NCBI GenBank assembly: GCA_029254025.1
Contig: JAQWYK010000024.1
Location: 1 to 64,000 of the forward strand
DNA: 64,000 nucleotides
Source: Crocinitomicaceae bacterium
Lineage (GTDB): Bacteria; Bacteroidota; Bacteroidia; Flavobacteriales_D; Crocinitomicaceae
Direction: 5' to 3'
The position numbers and the translations under genes are program-made. Below the pieces are notes generated by a model, which did not search any database, was not told where the DNA came from, and worked only from the letters and a program-made list of their open reading frames with translations. Below, in pieces: positions 1-9,197 of the stretch (positions are counted from its first letter, which is position 1; every line of letters begins with the position of its first letter).

Positions 1-1051
1 AGTGATTCCAACGCATGGAGGCGATTCCATTTCCCCAGGGCATGCGCACATTGAAATCATCCGCTGGTGTCGCGAACGTAAATGCGTCTTTCCCATAGTA
101 CCCGCTGATGTAGAGACGATCTTTTTCCGAAATCTTATAATTCACCTTGGCATTTAGGTCGTAGAAAAAATAACCGGAGCCACTAAAGGCGCCATCTTCG
201 GGGATGAATGGTTTCGTTATGACGTCGATGTACGTTCTTCTTCCTGAAACAATAAACGACGCTTTATCCTTCACGATTGGACCTTCCAGCGTAAGGCGTG
301 AGGAAATCAGTCCTATTCCACCTTTCACACCATATTCTTTGCTATTTCCGTCGTTCATTGAGATGTCTAAAACTGAAGAAAGTCGACCGCCATATTCCGC
401 AGGAATACCACCTTTCGTCAGTTCCACACTTTTAATGGCATCCACATTAAATACAGAGAAGAAACCAAACAAGTGAGACGCATTGTATACATGCACACCG
501 TCTAGCAATACCAAGTTTTGATCAGGGCCACCACCCCTTACGTAAAATCCTTGGGTACCCTCGGCGGCAGAAGAAATTCCCGGCATCAATTGAAGCGTTT
601 TGATCACATCTACCTCTCCGAGGAAAGCAGGAAGCGTTTTGAGTTGTTCGATGTCCAGCTTTATAGTACTAATTTGATTGTCCTTGATGTTGACATCACG
701 GCCTTCCGCTAAGACTTCCACCTCGCCAATTTCTTGAACTTTTTCATTGATTTCTAAGGCGATATTTAATTTGATGTTCCGATCCAGCGCGACTTCTTTC
801 GATTGGGTATTGTAACCGCTGAATCGAAAGTCAACGATATAAGTACCAGCAGGAAGAGAAATCGAGTAATACCCAAATTCATTTGTATATGCTCCACTGT
901 TTAATGTAGGAACAACAATCTTTGCGTCAATTAACTCCTCTCCTGTCGCTTTGTCTGAAATATATCCACTTAGCGTAAACTTTTGCTGCGCCCCTGCTAA
1001 TTGTACGTAGCTAAAAAATAACAGCACAAAAAGTAATCGTCCAAATTCCAT
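1..1051 (-). CDS. TonB-dependent outer-membrane receptor, N-terminal part (cut by window edge)
   Basis: About 350 residues are visible, running off the left edge without a stop. The protein starts at ATG 1051 with a signal peptide (residues 1-21, ending in AGAQ). A carboxypeptidase-regulatory-like beta-sandwich follows (about 25-105; GYISDKATGEELIDAKI), then a TonB plug domain (about 120-235; FYVRGGGPDQNLVLLDGV, GGIPAEYGGRLSSVLDI). The beta-barrel begins after that. This is the classic Bacteroidota architecture for TonB-driven uptake through the outer membrane. No SusD-like lipoprotein lies on the visible side and the substrate cannot be told. The family call is secure; the barrel and C-terminus lie outside the window. 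Confidence 0.93.
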   Translation of the reverse strand, partial: MEFGRLLFVLLFFSYVQLAGAQQKFTLSGYISDKATGEELIDAKIVVPTLNSGAYTNEFGYYSISLPAGTYIVDFRFSGYNTQSKEVALDRNIKLNIALEINEKVQEIGEVEVLAEGRDVNIKDNQISTIKLDIEQLKTLPAFLGEVDVIKTLQLMPGISSAAEGTQGFYVRGGGPDQNLVLLDGVHVYNASHLFGFFSVFNVDAIKSVELTKGGIPAEYGGRLSSVLDISMNDGNSKEYGVKGGIGLISSRLTLEGPIVKDKASFIVSGRRTYIDVITKPFIPEDGAFSGSGYFFYDLNAKVNYKISEKDRLYISGYYGKDAFTFATPADDFNVRMPWGNGIASMRWNH

Positions 1052-1156
1052 GTCTTTTACAATATAGATAGGTCGTTTAGTGTATAACCGGTCTGGAGCG
1101 TAACACTTTTCGATTGTTCTTGTTCTAAGTAAGGCATGGTTTATAAATCAATTCTA

Positions 1157-1924
1157 TTAGGATTCTAAAATCATCTGGCGCATTTTCTCATACAATACGA
1201 TTGAAGCGGCCACACCAACATTGTATGAACCCAATGTTCCTAGTAATGGAATTTTAGCTTTTTGATGGGCTAACTTCAACAATGAATCAGATATTCCGTC
1301 CTCTTCTGAACCCATAATCAGCGCAGTCGGACCTGTTAACGTCGCATCAAAAACAAACGCATCTGTCTTTTCAGTACACGCTACAATTCGGAGACCAGAA
1401 TTCTTTAGAAATTCTACCGACTCATTTAAGTCTCGTACCTTACACACTGGAATTTTATTCAATGCACCAGCAGACGTTTTAATCGCATCGCTTGTAATCA
1501 TTGCAGACTCTTTGGCAGGAATAACAATCGCATGCACTCCGGAGCATTCAGCAGTTCGAGCAATTCCCCCGAAGTTCCGAACATCTGTAATGCGATCGAG
1601 GACAAGAATATTCGGTTCATCGCCCACTTCTTGAATTTGATTCAAAATGTCTTCCAAATTGAAATATTCAACTGGGGAGGTAAAAGCGATAACTCCTTGA
1701 TGATTTTTGTTGGTTAACCGATTCAACTTTTCCACCGGAACAAATTGCAACGTATATTTCTTGTCGGCGAGCACATCCTTCAACTCATAGAACAACTCCT
1801 TATCCATTCCCTTTTGGATCATGATTTTATTGATCTCTCGATTCGATCGAACAGCTTCTATTACTGCTCGAACACCGAAAATAATGTCTGGAATTTCTTC
1901 GTTGCGTGTTCTGTGCATGCCCAT
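1157..1924 (-). CDS. rlmB: 23S rRNA (guanosine-2'-O-)methyltransferase RlmB-like, SpoU/TrmH family
   Basis: A SAM-dependent SPOUT RNA methyltransferase, expected to 2'-O-methylate a guanosine of 23S rRNA. A SpoU substrate-binding N-domain (FGVRAVIEAVRSN) precedes the trefoil-knot catalytic domain, with the motifs LDRITDVRNFGGIARTAE, ALIMGSEEDGIS and PLLGTLGSYNVGVAAS. The reading frame stays open further upstream to 2026. However, a perfect -7 promoter element at 1937-1944 lies inside that extension, and typical family members begin near GVRAV, so ATG 1924 (255 residues) is preferred; ATG 1918 is also possible. RlmB versus another TrmH paralogue cannot be separated without alignment. Confidence 0.9.
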   Translation of the reverse strand: MGMHRTRNEEIPDIIFGVRAVIEAVRSNREINKIMIQKGMDKELFYELKDVLADKKYTLQFVPVEKLNRLTNKNHQGVIAFTSPVEYFNLEDILNQIQEVGDEPNILVLDRITDVRNFGGIARTAECSGVHAIVIPAKESAMITSDAIKTSAGALNKIPVCKVRDLNESVEFLKNSGLRIVACTEKTDAFVFDATLTGPTALIMGSEEDGISDSLLKLAHQKAKIPLLGTLGSYNVGVAASIVLYEKMRQMILES

Positions 1925-1936
1925 TTTATTTTTTGA

Positions 1937-1970
1937 CAAAATTAACAAGATAAATCCGAGTTTACCCAAA
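1937..1970 (-). promoter_or_regulatory. Promoter of rlmB (Bacteroidota type)
   Basis: On the minus strand TTTG (1967-1970) is followed after 22 nt by TAATTTTG (1937-1944), a perfect match to the TAnnTTTG -7 element. The spacing is slightly longer than the usual 19-21. It lies 12 nt before ATG 1924 and so fixes the start of rlmB. Confidence 0.55.
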
Positions 1971-2079
1971 ATAGCACGACAGAATTCATTGCTCACTGAA
2001 ATAAAACGAGGCATGCGCTCACCCATCTTTCAATAATGCGAACGCATGCCTCCTAGAAACTTGTTTTTTTTGTTCCCTG

Positions 2080-4035
2080 TCAATTCTTGACCACGATAAT
2101 CTTTCCGCTGGTCCATTGCTTTCCAACTGGATAACGAATCAAATAAATCCCTGTCGAATAGGCGGATAAATCGACTTGAACGGTTCTGTCTTTTTTCAAA
2201 TCTTCCAATCGTATTAGCAACTTACCATTCATGTCGGTAATCAATAATTCTTTGATATCCCTATCTACTTCAATGTTTACGATTCCATTGGTTGGATTGG
2301 GCCAATATCTCCAAGAAACTTGGACCTCTCGATCTGGGAATGGCGTATTCAATGAATCGCGCACCTCCGCACTGTCCGTTATTGTTGGGGTGTCGTACAC
2401 CACCACTGAATCTGGCAAATCCACCTCTAAGTTAGGAATATCCTGTTCGCAATCCGGTTGGTAGGTAAAATTGGTTATTACCCGAATTAATAGCTTACTC
2501 AATAATTCAACTTCGTATTCGTCCGCAGACGGAGCCAAGTGCGCCCCACCAATTCCAGAATGGTCCGTTAAAAAAGCATACGTTCCATTCGTAGCCAACG
2601 CCATTGCTCTAAGCAGGTATTCAGCATCCTTACTAATTCCGCTGGCAACGAGCGGAATAATGCGAATTCCTTTTTTTGCAGCAGCCGACATGAGTTTTTC
2701 CAATTTTTGTTGAACTTCTGGTGTATTATGTGGAGGAGCATCCAACACTAAGAATAATAACCGTGCACGCGCTTCAGGATTCCAGTCCAACTGATGAATC
2801 CCTTCTTCCAATGCTACCTCTACTGCTTCTGGAAAATCACCACCGCCTCCAGCATATTGGTCAGATATAAAGGTAATCGACTCTGACAACACACGACTAA
2901 AATCTTGCTTTCGGGTAAGGTAGTCTTCTTCATGATCACGGTAAAACACATTCGCAAAGCGGAAATTTAACCGTTGATCAATTTGTTTCGATTGATAAAT
3001 CACCTCATTCAATTCTGCCTTCAGAAAGTTCAATTCATCACTCATAGAACCAGTTGCGTCTACGACAAATGCAATATCCACATCATAGTTCAAATCGCAA
3101 TTCGCGTCCATCGAAATGGTATTTATACCATCTTGGAAGGTTTTCGCTTTTCGAATCGTCTTATTCATACCCTTGTAATTAATTCGAAGCACATATGAAC
3201 GATCAAATGGGCCTTTAAACTGAAGTGTGGACCATAACTCGGCCTTACCAGTATTGTCCGTCATCGACTGATATACTGTTGATCCAGAAGTATTTACCAA
3301 CTGTACTTCCGCATTCGCAATTGGTTGTCTATTGGCATTCGTAACTTGAACGGTGAAACGGTTGAGTGGTGCTATTTTCCAAAGCGACTGATAACTCTCC
3401 AAATCTCCTTGGGTTAAATCATTCCATAAATCCCATTTACTAAAATCATTGATTTCTCCGGCGGTAAGTTTTCCCGCCTCTCCTTCTTCCAAACTGCCCC
3501 CGTGCAAAGCAGACTCCCCGAACATCATTTTTTTCTTCGCTGCACTGCTGAGGTAATCTTTTGCATCATGCACCTCAGAAAGCGTGACTTCTTCAGCGAC
3601 CATATCATGACGCAGAGGCGCTATTCCACGTTCATCCATCGCATGCATGGGACGACTTTTGGTGGAGAGAGTAATCTCGGAACGCTTTGATTCACGCTCT
3701 TCCTTCGAACGGTAATATTCACTGTCCGAATCTTCCGTTAAACTTTTTGTGACACTTTCATCGGAAGTCACGCGAATTTTCTCCACTACTTTTTCAAAAC
3801 CAGCGTACTGAAATTCAACACGATACATCCCTGTATCTAAATGCACTTTGTAATTCCCATTTACATCGGTTAAAACATTAGCAACTAGTTTATCTCCTTT
3901 GTAAATATCCACGTTCGCATAACTTAAATTCATAGATCCAGCGGCATTTAGGTTTCCGGAAATAGACTGACTCCACAAAGCAGATCCAGGAATAAGTAAT
4001 AGTGTGAGTAGTGCGAAAAAATAACATCGTTTCAT
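2080..4035 (-). CDS. Secreted von Willebrand factor A protein with T9SS type A sorting domain
   Basis: A 651-residue cell-surface or secreted protein. It has a signal peptide (about 1-23), a carboxypeptidase-regulatory-like sandwich (about 25-100), a charged linker (100-220), a second Ig-like region (about 225-310) and a vWA domain (about 318-515). The vWA domain carries a metal-site motif DATGSMS at 326-332, a variant of DxSxS in which Thr replaces the first Ser. The C-terminus (about 575-651) is a type A sorting domain (YWPNPTNGIVNIEV, GIYLIRY), which directs export through the type 9 system. The ligand is unknown; a role in adhesion or matrix binding is inference. It has the same strand as rlmB but its stop lies about 155 nt before the rlmB start, and rlmB has its own promoter. 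Confidence 0.88.
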   Translation of the reverse strand: MKRCYFFALLTLLLIPGSALWSQSISGNLNAAGSMNLSYANVDIYKGDKLVANVLTDVNGNYKVHLDTGMYRVEFQYAGFEKVVEKIRVTSDESVTKSLTEDSDSEYYRSKEERESKRSEITLSTKSRPMHAMDERGIAPLRHDMVAEEVTLSEVHDAKDYLSSAAKKKMMFGESALHGGSLEEGEAGKLTAGEINDFSKWDLWNDLTQGDLESYQSLWKIAPLNRFTVQVTNANRQPIANAEVQLVNTSGSTVYQSMTDNTGKAELWSTLQFKGPFDRSYVLRINYKGMNKTIRKAKTFQDGINTISMDANCDLNYDVDIAFVVDATGSMSDELNFLKAELNEVIYQSKQIDQRLNFRFANVFYRDHEEDYLTRKQDFSRVLSESITFISDQYAGGGGDFPEAVEVALEEGIHQLDWNPEARARLLFLVLDAPPHNTPEVQQKLEKLMSAAAKKGIRIIPLVASGISKDAEYLLRAMALATNGTYAFLTDHSGIGGAHLAPSADEYEVELLSKLLIRVITNFTYQPDCEQDIPNLEVDLPDSVVVYDTPTITDSAEVRDSLNTPFPDREVQVSWRYWPNPTNGIVNIEVDRDIKELLITDMNGKLLIRLEDLKKDRTVQVDLSAYSTGIYLIRYPVGKQWTSGKIIVVKN

Positions 4036-4504
4036 GATCGTTCGTTTAATTGTTACCCGTCATGGTACACGCCAATCTATAAAACGTTCATTTCACAAAT
4101 AAGAAAAATATCGAATTGTAATACAGCTACATACCATTGCATCAGTATAAATGCCACTTGAAAGAAAAGTAATAAAATTTCAATTCCTAATAAGCTTAGA
4201 TTATTTTAATTCTGCGAGCATATTGGTGTTTTCTATAGTCTAATCATTAAAGACCTGCAAAACCATAGCGAAAACTTTGACGTTGCTTAATTTAAGGGTA
4301 ATCATTTCGATCTATCATTGACAAAAAACAACTTTTCGACAAAAATTAGAAAGTATTTTGTAATCATCATATCGCTTTTCATTCATTAAAAAACTCTTTG
4401 ATTTAATTTTTATGTGAAATACTGAATTTGTTTTTTTTAATTAAAAAAAATAACTAATTTAGCTTTATACTAAATTTATTATTTCTAATTCTAAATTTTT
4501 GACT
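4036..4504. other. AT-rich divergent intergenic region, no gene seen
   Basis: This 469-bp stretch separates the divergent vWA gene and the S74 surface-protein gene. It is very AT-rich, with long A and T runs near the right end. I find no credible small reading frame and no strong hairpin. A weak promoter-like match (TTTG at 4427-4430, TAATTTAG at 4455-4462) precedes the rightward gene, but the spacing of 24 nt is poor. It presumably holds both promoters. Confidence 0.5.
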
Positions 4505-6250
4505 ATGATTTCGAAAAAATTCTGGCAAACAGTTATTGTTTCTACTATCTTTTTATTGGCAAGTGCATCAATCAGTTTTGCTCAAAATGTCGGGATTAAC
4601 GAACCAAATCCGACACATACATTACACATAAAACCATTGAATGCTGGTGATGAACCCATACGTATAGAAGGTATTCAGTCAGCTATTGGTGGTGAAAATG
4701 GCATGCTTATCCATAATTCTGCGGATGGAATTGTACGATACATTAACTTAGGGCAAGTGAAAGATTCTGTTGATACTCACGTGGACTCCTTGACATTTGA
4801 TAATACGACAAATACCCTTTCTGCTTGGGTAAATGGGACGGCGTACAACACAGTTATTCCAGCAGGGACTGGACAAGACGGAATAGCTTGTTGGGACACT
4901 AACGGCAATGGTGTTCAAGATGCCGCAGAAGACACCAACCTAGATGGTTTTTGGGATGCACTCGATTGTGTGGGTGCTGATGGACCAGCAGGTGCTGATG
5001 GATTAGCTTGTTGGGACGTCAATGGAAACGGAATTGCTGACCCATCTGAGGATACCAACCTAGATGGTATTTGGGATGCTAGTGATTGTGGAGGAACTGG
5101 TCAAGATGGATTATCTTGTTGGGATATTAATGGAAATGGATTAGCCGATCCAGCTGAAGATATTAACGTAGATGGAGCTTGGAATTATTTAGATTGTATT
5201 GGAGCAACTGGTCCAGCAGGACCACAGGGGGCTCAAGGTATTCAAGGAATTCAGGGAACACAAGGACCTGCAGGGCCTACTTGGAACATTACTTCCAATC
5301 AATATAACGCGAATGGTAATACCGTAATCACAACTGACCAACCAGCTTCATTCACATCTACTAGTGCGGCATGGTTGACCACAGGTAACCAAGGAATCAC
5401 TGCAACTAATTTCTTAGGCCCCATTAATGCTACCGATTTAAAATTCAGAACAAATAATCTTGAAAGAATGACAATTGAATCCGACGGTATGATTGGTATC
5501 AATACTCCTACACCATTAGCATATCTTAACTTCGAGGCCAATGCAGTGATGGGAGCTTCAGGATTCCACTTATTGTGGGATGGTAATACTGCAGGGAACC
5601 AATCACTTGCTCGTTTTCAGAATACTCAAACCAACAATGGTTCGAGAGGTGTGTTCGGAATTACCAACTATGATGGAACTACATTCGCTGCTAATGGCGT
5701 TATGGGACTCGCACTTAATGGCGTCGGTACATCAGCAGGAGTAGAAGGTTTTTCCAACAGTAATGATGGTGTAGGTGTTCTCACAGGGTTTATAGGTGGA
5801 AACACACTAGTAAACGGATGGGCTCTGTTTTCTGATGGTTGGGCGGGAGGAACAACAGCTTGGCAAAACATTTCGGACCGTCGTATTAAAAAAGACATTC
5901 AAAACATCGAATCACCTCTTGAGAAAATTAAACAATTAAATGGGGTTACCTATTTTTATGACAATTCTATCTTCCCTGAACTTCGTTTAGACGAAACTAC
6001 GCTACAAATGGGATTCATTGCTCAAGAAATAGAGAGTGTTTTCCCACACTTAGTAAGAGAGGCGAATATCCCTGGGCTTCCTGTAAAAGCGGATAACTCT
6101 ATGAGTCGCAAGCAAACCATGTATCAGTTGAAAACATTCAGTTACTCGAACATTGTTCCACTATTGTTAGAAGGTATCAAAGAGCAGCAAAAAGAAATCG
6201 AGTCATTGGAGCAACGAATAAAGGCGTTGGAAGAAAAAATCGGAAAGTAA
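4505..6250 (+). CDS. Collagen-like/Asp-rich repeat surface protein with C-terminal S74 chaperone domain
   Basis: A 581-residue exported protein with a signal peptide (about 1-27, SISFAQ). Residues about 122-235 hold three modules of the form CWDxNGNGxxDxxED-N-DG-W-DC, each bounded by Cys and rich in EF-hand/TSP3-like Asp-Asn-Gly loops. They are joined by collagen-like Gly-X-Y stretches (GPAGPQGAQGIQGIQG). After a fibre-like middle, residues about 455-581 match the peptidase S74 intramolecular chaperone (ISDRRIKKDI with the Ser/Lys autocleavage motif, MGFIAQEIE), ending in a coiled coil. S74 domains trimerise fibres and then cleave themselves off. ATG 4505 is chosen over an in-frame TTG at 4499. 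It is followed after 30 nt by a T9SS-B protein, probably in one operon. Confidence 0.85.
   Translation: MISKKFWQTVIVSTIFLLASASISFAQNVGINEPNPTHTLHIKPLNAGDEPIRIEGIQSAIGGENGMLIHNSADGIVRYINLGQVKDSVDTHVDSLTFDNTTNTLSAWVNGTAYNTVIPAGTGQDGIACWDTNGNGVQDAAEDTNLDGFWDALDCVGADGPAGADGLACWDVNGNGIADPSEDTNLDGIWDASDCGGTGQDGLSCWDINGNGLADPAEDINVDGAWNYLDCIGATGPAGPQGAQGIQGIQGTQGPAGPTWNITSNQYNANGNTVITTDQPASFTSTSAAWLTTGNQGITATNFLGPINATDLKFRTNNLERMTIESDGMIGINTPTPLAYLNFEANAVMGASGFHLLWDGNTAGNQSLARFQNTQTNNGSRGVFGITNYDGTTFAANGVMGLALNGVGTSAGVEGFSNSNDGVGVLTGFIGGNTLVNGWALFSDGWAGGTTAWQNISDRRIKKDIQNIESPLEKIKQLNGVTYFYDNSIFPELRLDETTLQMGFIAQEIESVFPHLVREANIPGLPVKADNSMSRKQTMYQLKTFSYSNIVPLLLEGIKEQQKEIESLEQRIKALEEKIGK
4871..5215 (+). 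repeat. Three tandem DNA repeats encoding CWD-NGNG modules
   Basis: Three in-frame units begin near 4871, 4991 and 5099, giving periods of about 120 and 108 bp. Each encodes a Gly-rich lead, CWD, NGNG, an ED-N-DG loop and a closing DC. Units diverge mainly at third codon positions, so they look maintained by selection and not freshly duplicated. Confidence 0.8.
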
Positions 6251-6280
6251 TAACCGTATCACCTTTACAATATGCACATT

Positions 6281-7528
6281 ATGAGACTATCCATAGCTAC
6301 TTTACTTTTGGGCTTTTCAGGTATCACTGTTGCGCAGGGAGTTTATTTGACGAATGCGGAAATAACCATACAGTCAGGTGCCGAAGTGACCATTCAAGGT
6401 GATCTCTCTTCTGAACTGGCAAGTGAAATCAATAATGAAGGATCTATTCGTTTGCGTAATGATTTGATCAACAATGGGGGCAATATTTTATTCACCAATA
6501 CTGCAGCTGGAGATGTTACCCTTTTTGGAAATGACCAAATCATTACTGGAATCGACTCTACTGTTTTTTATAACCTTTATTTCAATGGAAATAATCTGGA
6601 TGTAAAAAACTTTCAGTTAGGATCAAGTATCTTGAATGAGTTGGACATCAACAATCAAATCCTCCAAACAAATAATAATCGAGTATTCCTGCTCAATCCT
6701 TCAACGACCTCCCTCCTATTCGGGAACGGCTTTATTGCATCCGATTTATTAGGTGGTTATTTTGTACGTGCTACAAATTCTACTAATTCATACGTCTTTC
6801 CAGTTGGAGTTGAATCTCTAGCTCCTAACTCTAGAGCAGTGGCCATCACTCCTTTGTCAGGGCAAGACAACCTTTTCGAAGTCAGATTAGCGCCGTTAAG
6901 CTCTAGCATTGACAATTCTGGAACTTCTGCAAGTGGAGCTGTTGGTCCGTTTGATGTTAGTTTGAAAGTTCCTGTCTTAGGTCCCTTGAATGAAAAGTAT
7001 TATCACAACGTACACAATTTATCAGGTGGTGCCAGTGCAGATATTGATATTTACTGGAACTCTACAGATGGTAACTACGTGACACTTGCTCAATGGGTGG
7101 ACACTCAATTTGAAAATCCAGTGGATGAAATGAATACAGCCAATTTTTTAGGATTAGATCAGGTTGTATCCTTAAAAAATTTCAATAATTACAACGATGA
7201 TGTTTTTGTTTTGGCAGAGGCGGACACTACAACAGTTCCTGAGGAGCCTTGTCCAGACTTCTATGTACCAAACGTATTTTCACCTAATAATGACTTAAAC
7301 AACGACGACTTTTGCGTGTTTTGGGGATGTTATACAGATGTTTATTTAAGTATCTATAATAAGTGGGGGGAAGTTATATTCGAGACCACGGACATCACAG
7401 AATGTTGGAATGGAGATCAAAAAGGAGAGCCATTGAACACGGGTATTTATGTATATATGATTAAAGTTGTTGATCCAGACACTTCAGAAGAGCTCATTTT
7501 TTCAGGAAATATAACCCTTTCTCGATAG
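6281..7528 (+). CDS. Secreted protein with T9SS type B (gliding-motility-associated) C-terminal domain
   Basis: A protein of 415 residues with a signal peptide (MRLSIATLLLGFSGITVAQG). The N-terminal half contains beta-helix-like Asn/Gly-rich repeats (TIQSGAEVTIQGD, INNEGSIRL), suggesting an elongated surface domain. Residues about 325-415 form a type B sorting domain (YVPNVFSPNNDLNNDDF, YNKWGEVIFET, LNTGIYVYMI). T9SS therefore secretes it, probably with attachment to the cell surface. A second ATG at 6272 is equally possible. The stop of the S74 protein lies 30 nt upstream (21 nt from ATG 6272), so the two are probably co-transcribed surface proteins. Confidence 0.85.
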   Translation: MRLSIATLLLGFSGITVAQGVYLTNAEITIQSGAEVTIQGDLSSELASEINNEGSIRLRNDLINNGGNILFTNTAAGDVTLFGNDQIITGIDSTVFYNLYFNGNNLDVKNFQLGSSILNELDINNQILQTNNNRVFLLNPSTTSLLFGNGFIASDLLGGYFVRATNSTNSYVFPVGVESLAPNSRAVAITPLSGQDNLFEVRLAPLSSSIDNSGTSASGAVGPFDVSLKVPVLGPLNEKYYHNVHNLSGGASADIDIYWNSTDGNYVTLAQWVDTQFENPVDEMNTANFLGLDQVVSLKNFNNYNDDVFVLAEADTTTVPEEPCPDFYVPNVFSPNNDLNNDDFCVFWGCYTDVYLSIYNKWGEVIFETTDITECWNGDQKGEPLNTGIYVYMIKVVDPDTSEELIFSGNITLSR

Positions 7529-7620
7529 GCTAAGCTATGAAAATATATTCTCTAAAATTCTGAAGAACCCTAGGCCTAATTAATGTCACCTTTCTACAGT
7601 AGAGTGGTAAAATCAATTAG

Positions 7621-8676
7621 TTATTTACCGATGCTATTCAGCCATTGCTGATATGCCCGTGCATTTTGATTATGCAATTCCAATGTTTTCGCAAAATTAT
7701 GTAAACCATCTCCATTAGGCTTTGCACACATGAAGAGGTAATCATTCGAAGATGGATTTAGTACAGCATCGACAACACTTGCTGGAGGAATGCAAATTGG
7801 CCCTGGAGGGAGACCTGCATAAAGATATGTATTATACGGACAATCGATTGCCCTATGTTCATACGTTAGTCGCTCCACCCCATCCAATCGGTCGCCCCAA
7901 CAAAAACGAAACGTTGGATCTGATTGTAGTGGCCATCCCAATCGAATCCGATTTAAATATAGACGTGCTATATCTGGCCATTCTTCTTTGTGCTTATCTT
8001 GCTCCTTATACACAATTGATGCTAAGGTTACCGCGTCCGACTGACTTTTCAATCCAACGTTTGTTAGTTTTTCCTGACGTTCATCCGTCCAAAACACTTT
8101 AAACTCTTTGGCCATGCGCGCTACAAATTCAGCGGCATCCGTATCCCAATACATTTTATACGTATTGGGCAAAAACAATGCGCCGATTCGTTCTTGTGTA
8201 AAACCATAGACCTCTAAAATAGAGTCACTTAATATATATTCGTACAACGACAAACTATCGGTCTCTATGTGTCTTGCAACTTTTCCTGAAAGCTGCGCAA
8301 TATCCTTACAGTTGTTGAAGGTTACGTCGACTTCGACTTCAGCATTTCCATTTCCTAAACTGTTAATGGTAAAACCGTTTAATAGAGTTTTATAATCCGT
8401 TTTTTTAGTAAGAATGTACTTTCCAGCAGCCAAACGTTTGGCTGTTAACTTTTTATACTCCCCCACTGCCACAAATGAATCCTTATTATCAATCACTTCT
8501 TCTTCTACCAAGAGGTCTCCCAATTGATCCAATGTTACCCCAGTAGGTACATGAATGATTACTGGTTCTTCATTGATGGAGGTTTTCGAACCGTCAAAAT
8601 AGAGTCCAAAGGAATCACATCCCATAAGTAAGAGCGACATAAAAAGAAGCCCGCTAGTACATTTTATTATTTTCAT
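7621..8676 (-). CDS. mltG: Endolytic murein transglycosylase MltG (YceG-like)
   Basis: MltG cleaves nascent glycan strands in peptidoglycan and thereby limits their length. This 351-residue protein has a LysM-like N-domain (about 38-105) and a YceG catalytic domain (about 160-350). The catalytic Glu is E225 in ASIVYKEQ, and the conserved PLQSDPT and YNTYLYAGLPPGPI motifs are present. Most homologues are anchored by a transmembrane helix. Here the N-terminus reads LLLMGC with Cys20, a lipobox, so it may be a lipoprotein. It is the last gene of a five-gene operon and overlaps the GNAT gene by 4 nt (ATGA). Confidence 0.93.
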   Translation of the reverse strand: MKIIKCTSGLLFMSLLLMGCDSFGLYFDGSKTSINEEPVIIHVPTGVTLDQLGDLLVEEEVIDNKDSFVAVGEYKKLTAKRLAAGKYILTKKTDYKTLLNGFTINSLGNGNAEVEVDVTFNNCKDIAQLSGKVARHIETDSLSLYEYILSDSILEVYGFTQERIGALFLPNTYKMYWDTDAAEFVARMAKEFKVFWTDERQEKLTNVGLKSQSDAVTLASIVYKEQDKHKEEWPDIARLYLNRIRLGWPLQSDPTFRFCWGDRLDGVERLTYEHRAIDCPYNTYLYAGLPPGPICIPPASVVDAVLNPSSNDYLFMCAKPNGDGLHNFAKTLELHNQNARAYQQWLNSIGK

Positions 8677-9197
8677 CTTTTTTCTATATTATGTTGGTAA
8701 AGGAACTCATCTAATTGGTCCTCACCGAATTGATACCAATTCCTTCGAGTACCTATTCGTTGATAACCTGCTTTTTCAAACAGTCTTATGCTAGAAGCAT
8801 TATTCGACTGAATTCCACAAAAGAAATTAACTATATCAAAGTTCGCTTTGGCATATTCTTCTACACCATGCAATGCCTCTAAACCAAATCCTCTTTTTCG
8901 ATGTTCCATTTCGGCAATTAGAATGCCCACTTCAGCACGCTTGTGTTTAAAATTAATTTCAAACAAATCCACAGCGCCAATTGGCTCATTCGATGATTCA
9001 AAACAAACTATCAACCTCAATTGCCGATTTTCACGAACATTTATTGCGTCTCTAATGAATGTACGAATTTCCTCCATGGAATACGGTTTTTCTGTTCCAC
9101 TCACCAACCAATTCGCTGTGTTATTCTCCCATTTTAATATCCATGGAGCATCAGCGAGTTTCAAAGGTCTAAGGAGTATTTTTTCGTCCTTTATCAT
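8673..9197 (-). CDS. GNAT-family N-acetyltransferase (RimJ/RimL-like)
   Basis: A 174-residue acetyl-CoA-dependent acetyltransferase. It has the acetyltransf_3-type layout: an N-terminal LLRPLKLADAPWILKW strand/helix, a central acetyl-CoA loop region (VGILIAEMEHRKRGFGLEAL) and the C-terminal signature NNASSIRLFEKAGYQRIGTRR. Substrates of this group range from ribosomal proteins to small amines and cannot be told here. The start ATG 9197 overlaps the upstream unknown gene by 29 nt and its stop overlaps mltG by 4 nt, so translation is probably coupled within the dapF-mltG operon. Confidence 0.88.
   Translation of the reverse strand: MIKDEKILLRPLKLADAPWILKWENNTANWLVSGTEKPYSMEEIRTFIRDAINVRENRQLRLIVCFESSNEPIGAVDLFEINFKHKRAEVGILIAEMEHRKRGFGLEALHGVEEYAKANFDIVNFFCGIQSNNASSIRLFEKAGYQRIGTRRNWYQFGEDQLDEFLYQHNIEKR

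Noticed and set aside
4871-5215. Regularly spaced repeats that could suggest a CRISPR-like or minisatellite array
   Set aside because: The repeats are in frame inside a long coding sequence, differ mainly at synonymous sites and encode Cys/Asp modules; there are no spacers.
4505-6250. S74 domain taken as a sign of a prophage tail fibre
   Set aside because: The protein has a signal peptide, no phage genes lie nearby, and S74 domains are common in Bacteroidota surface proteins.
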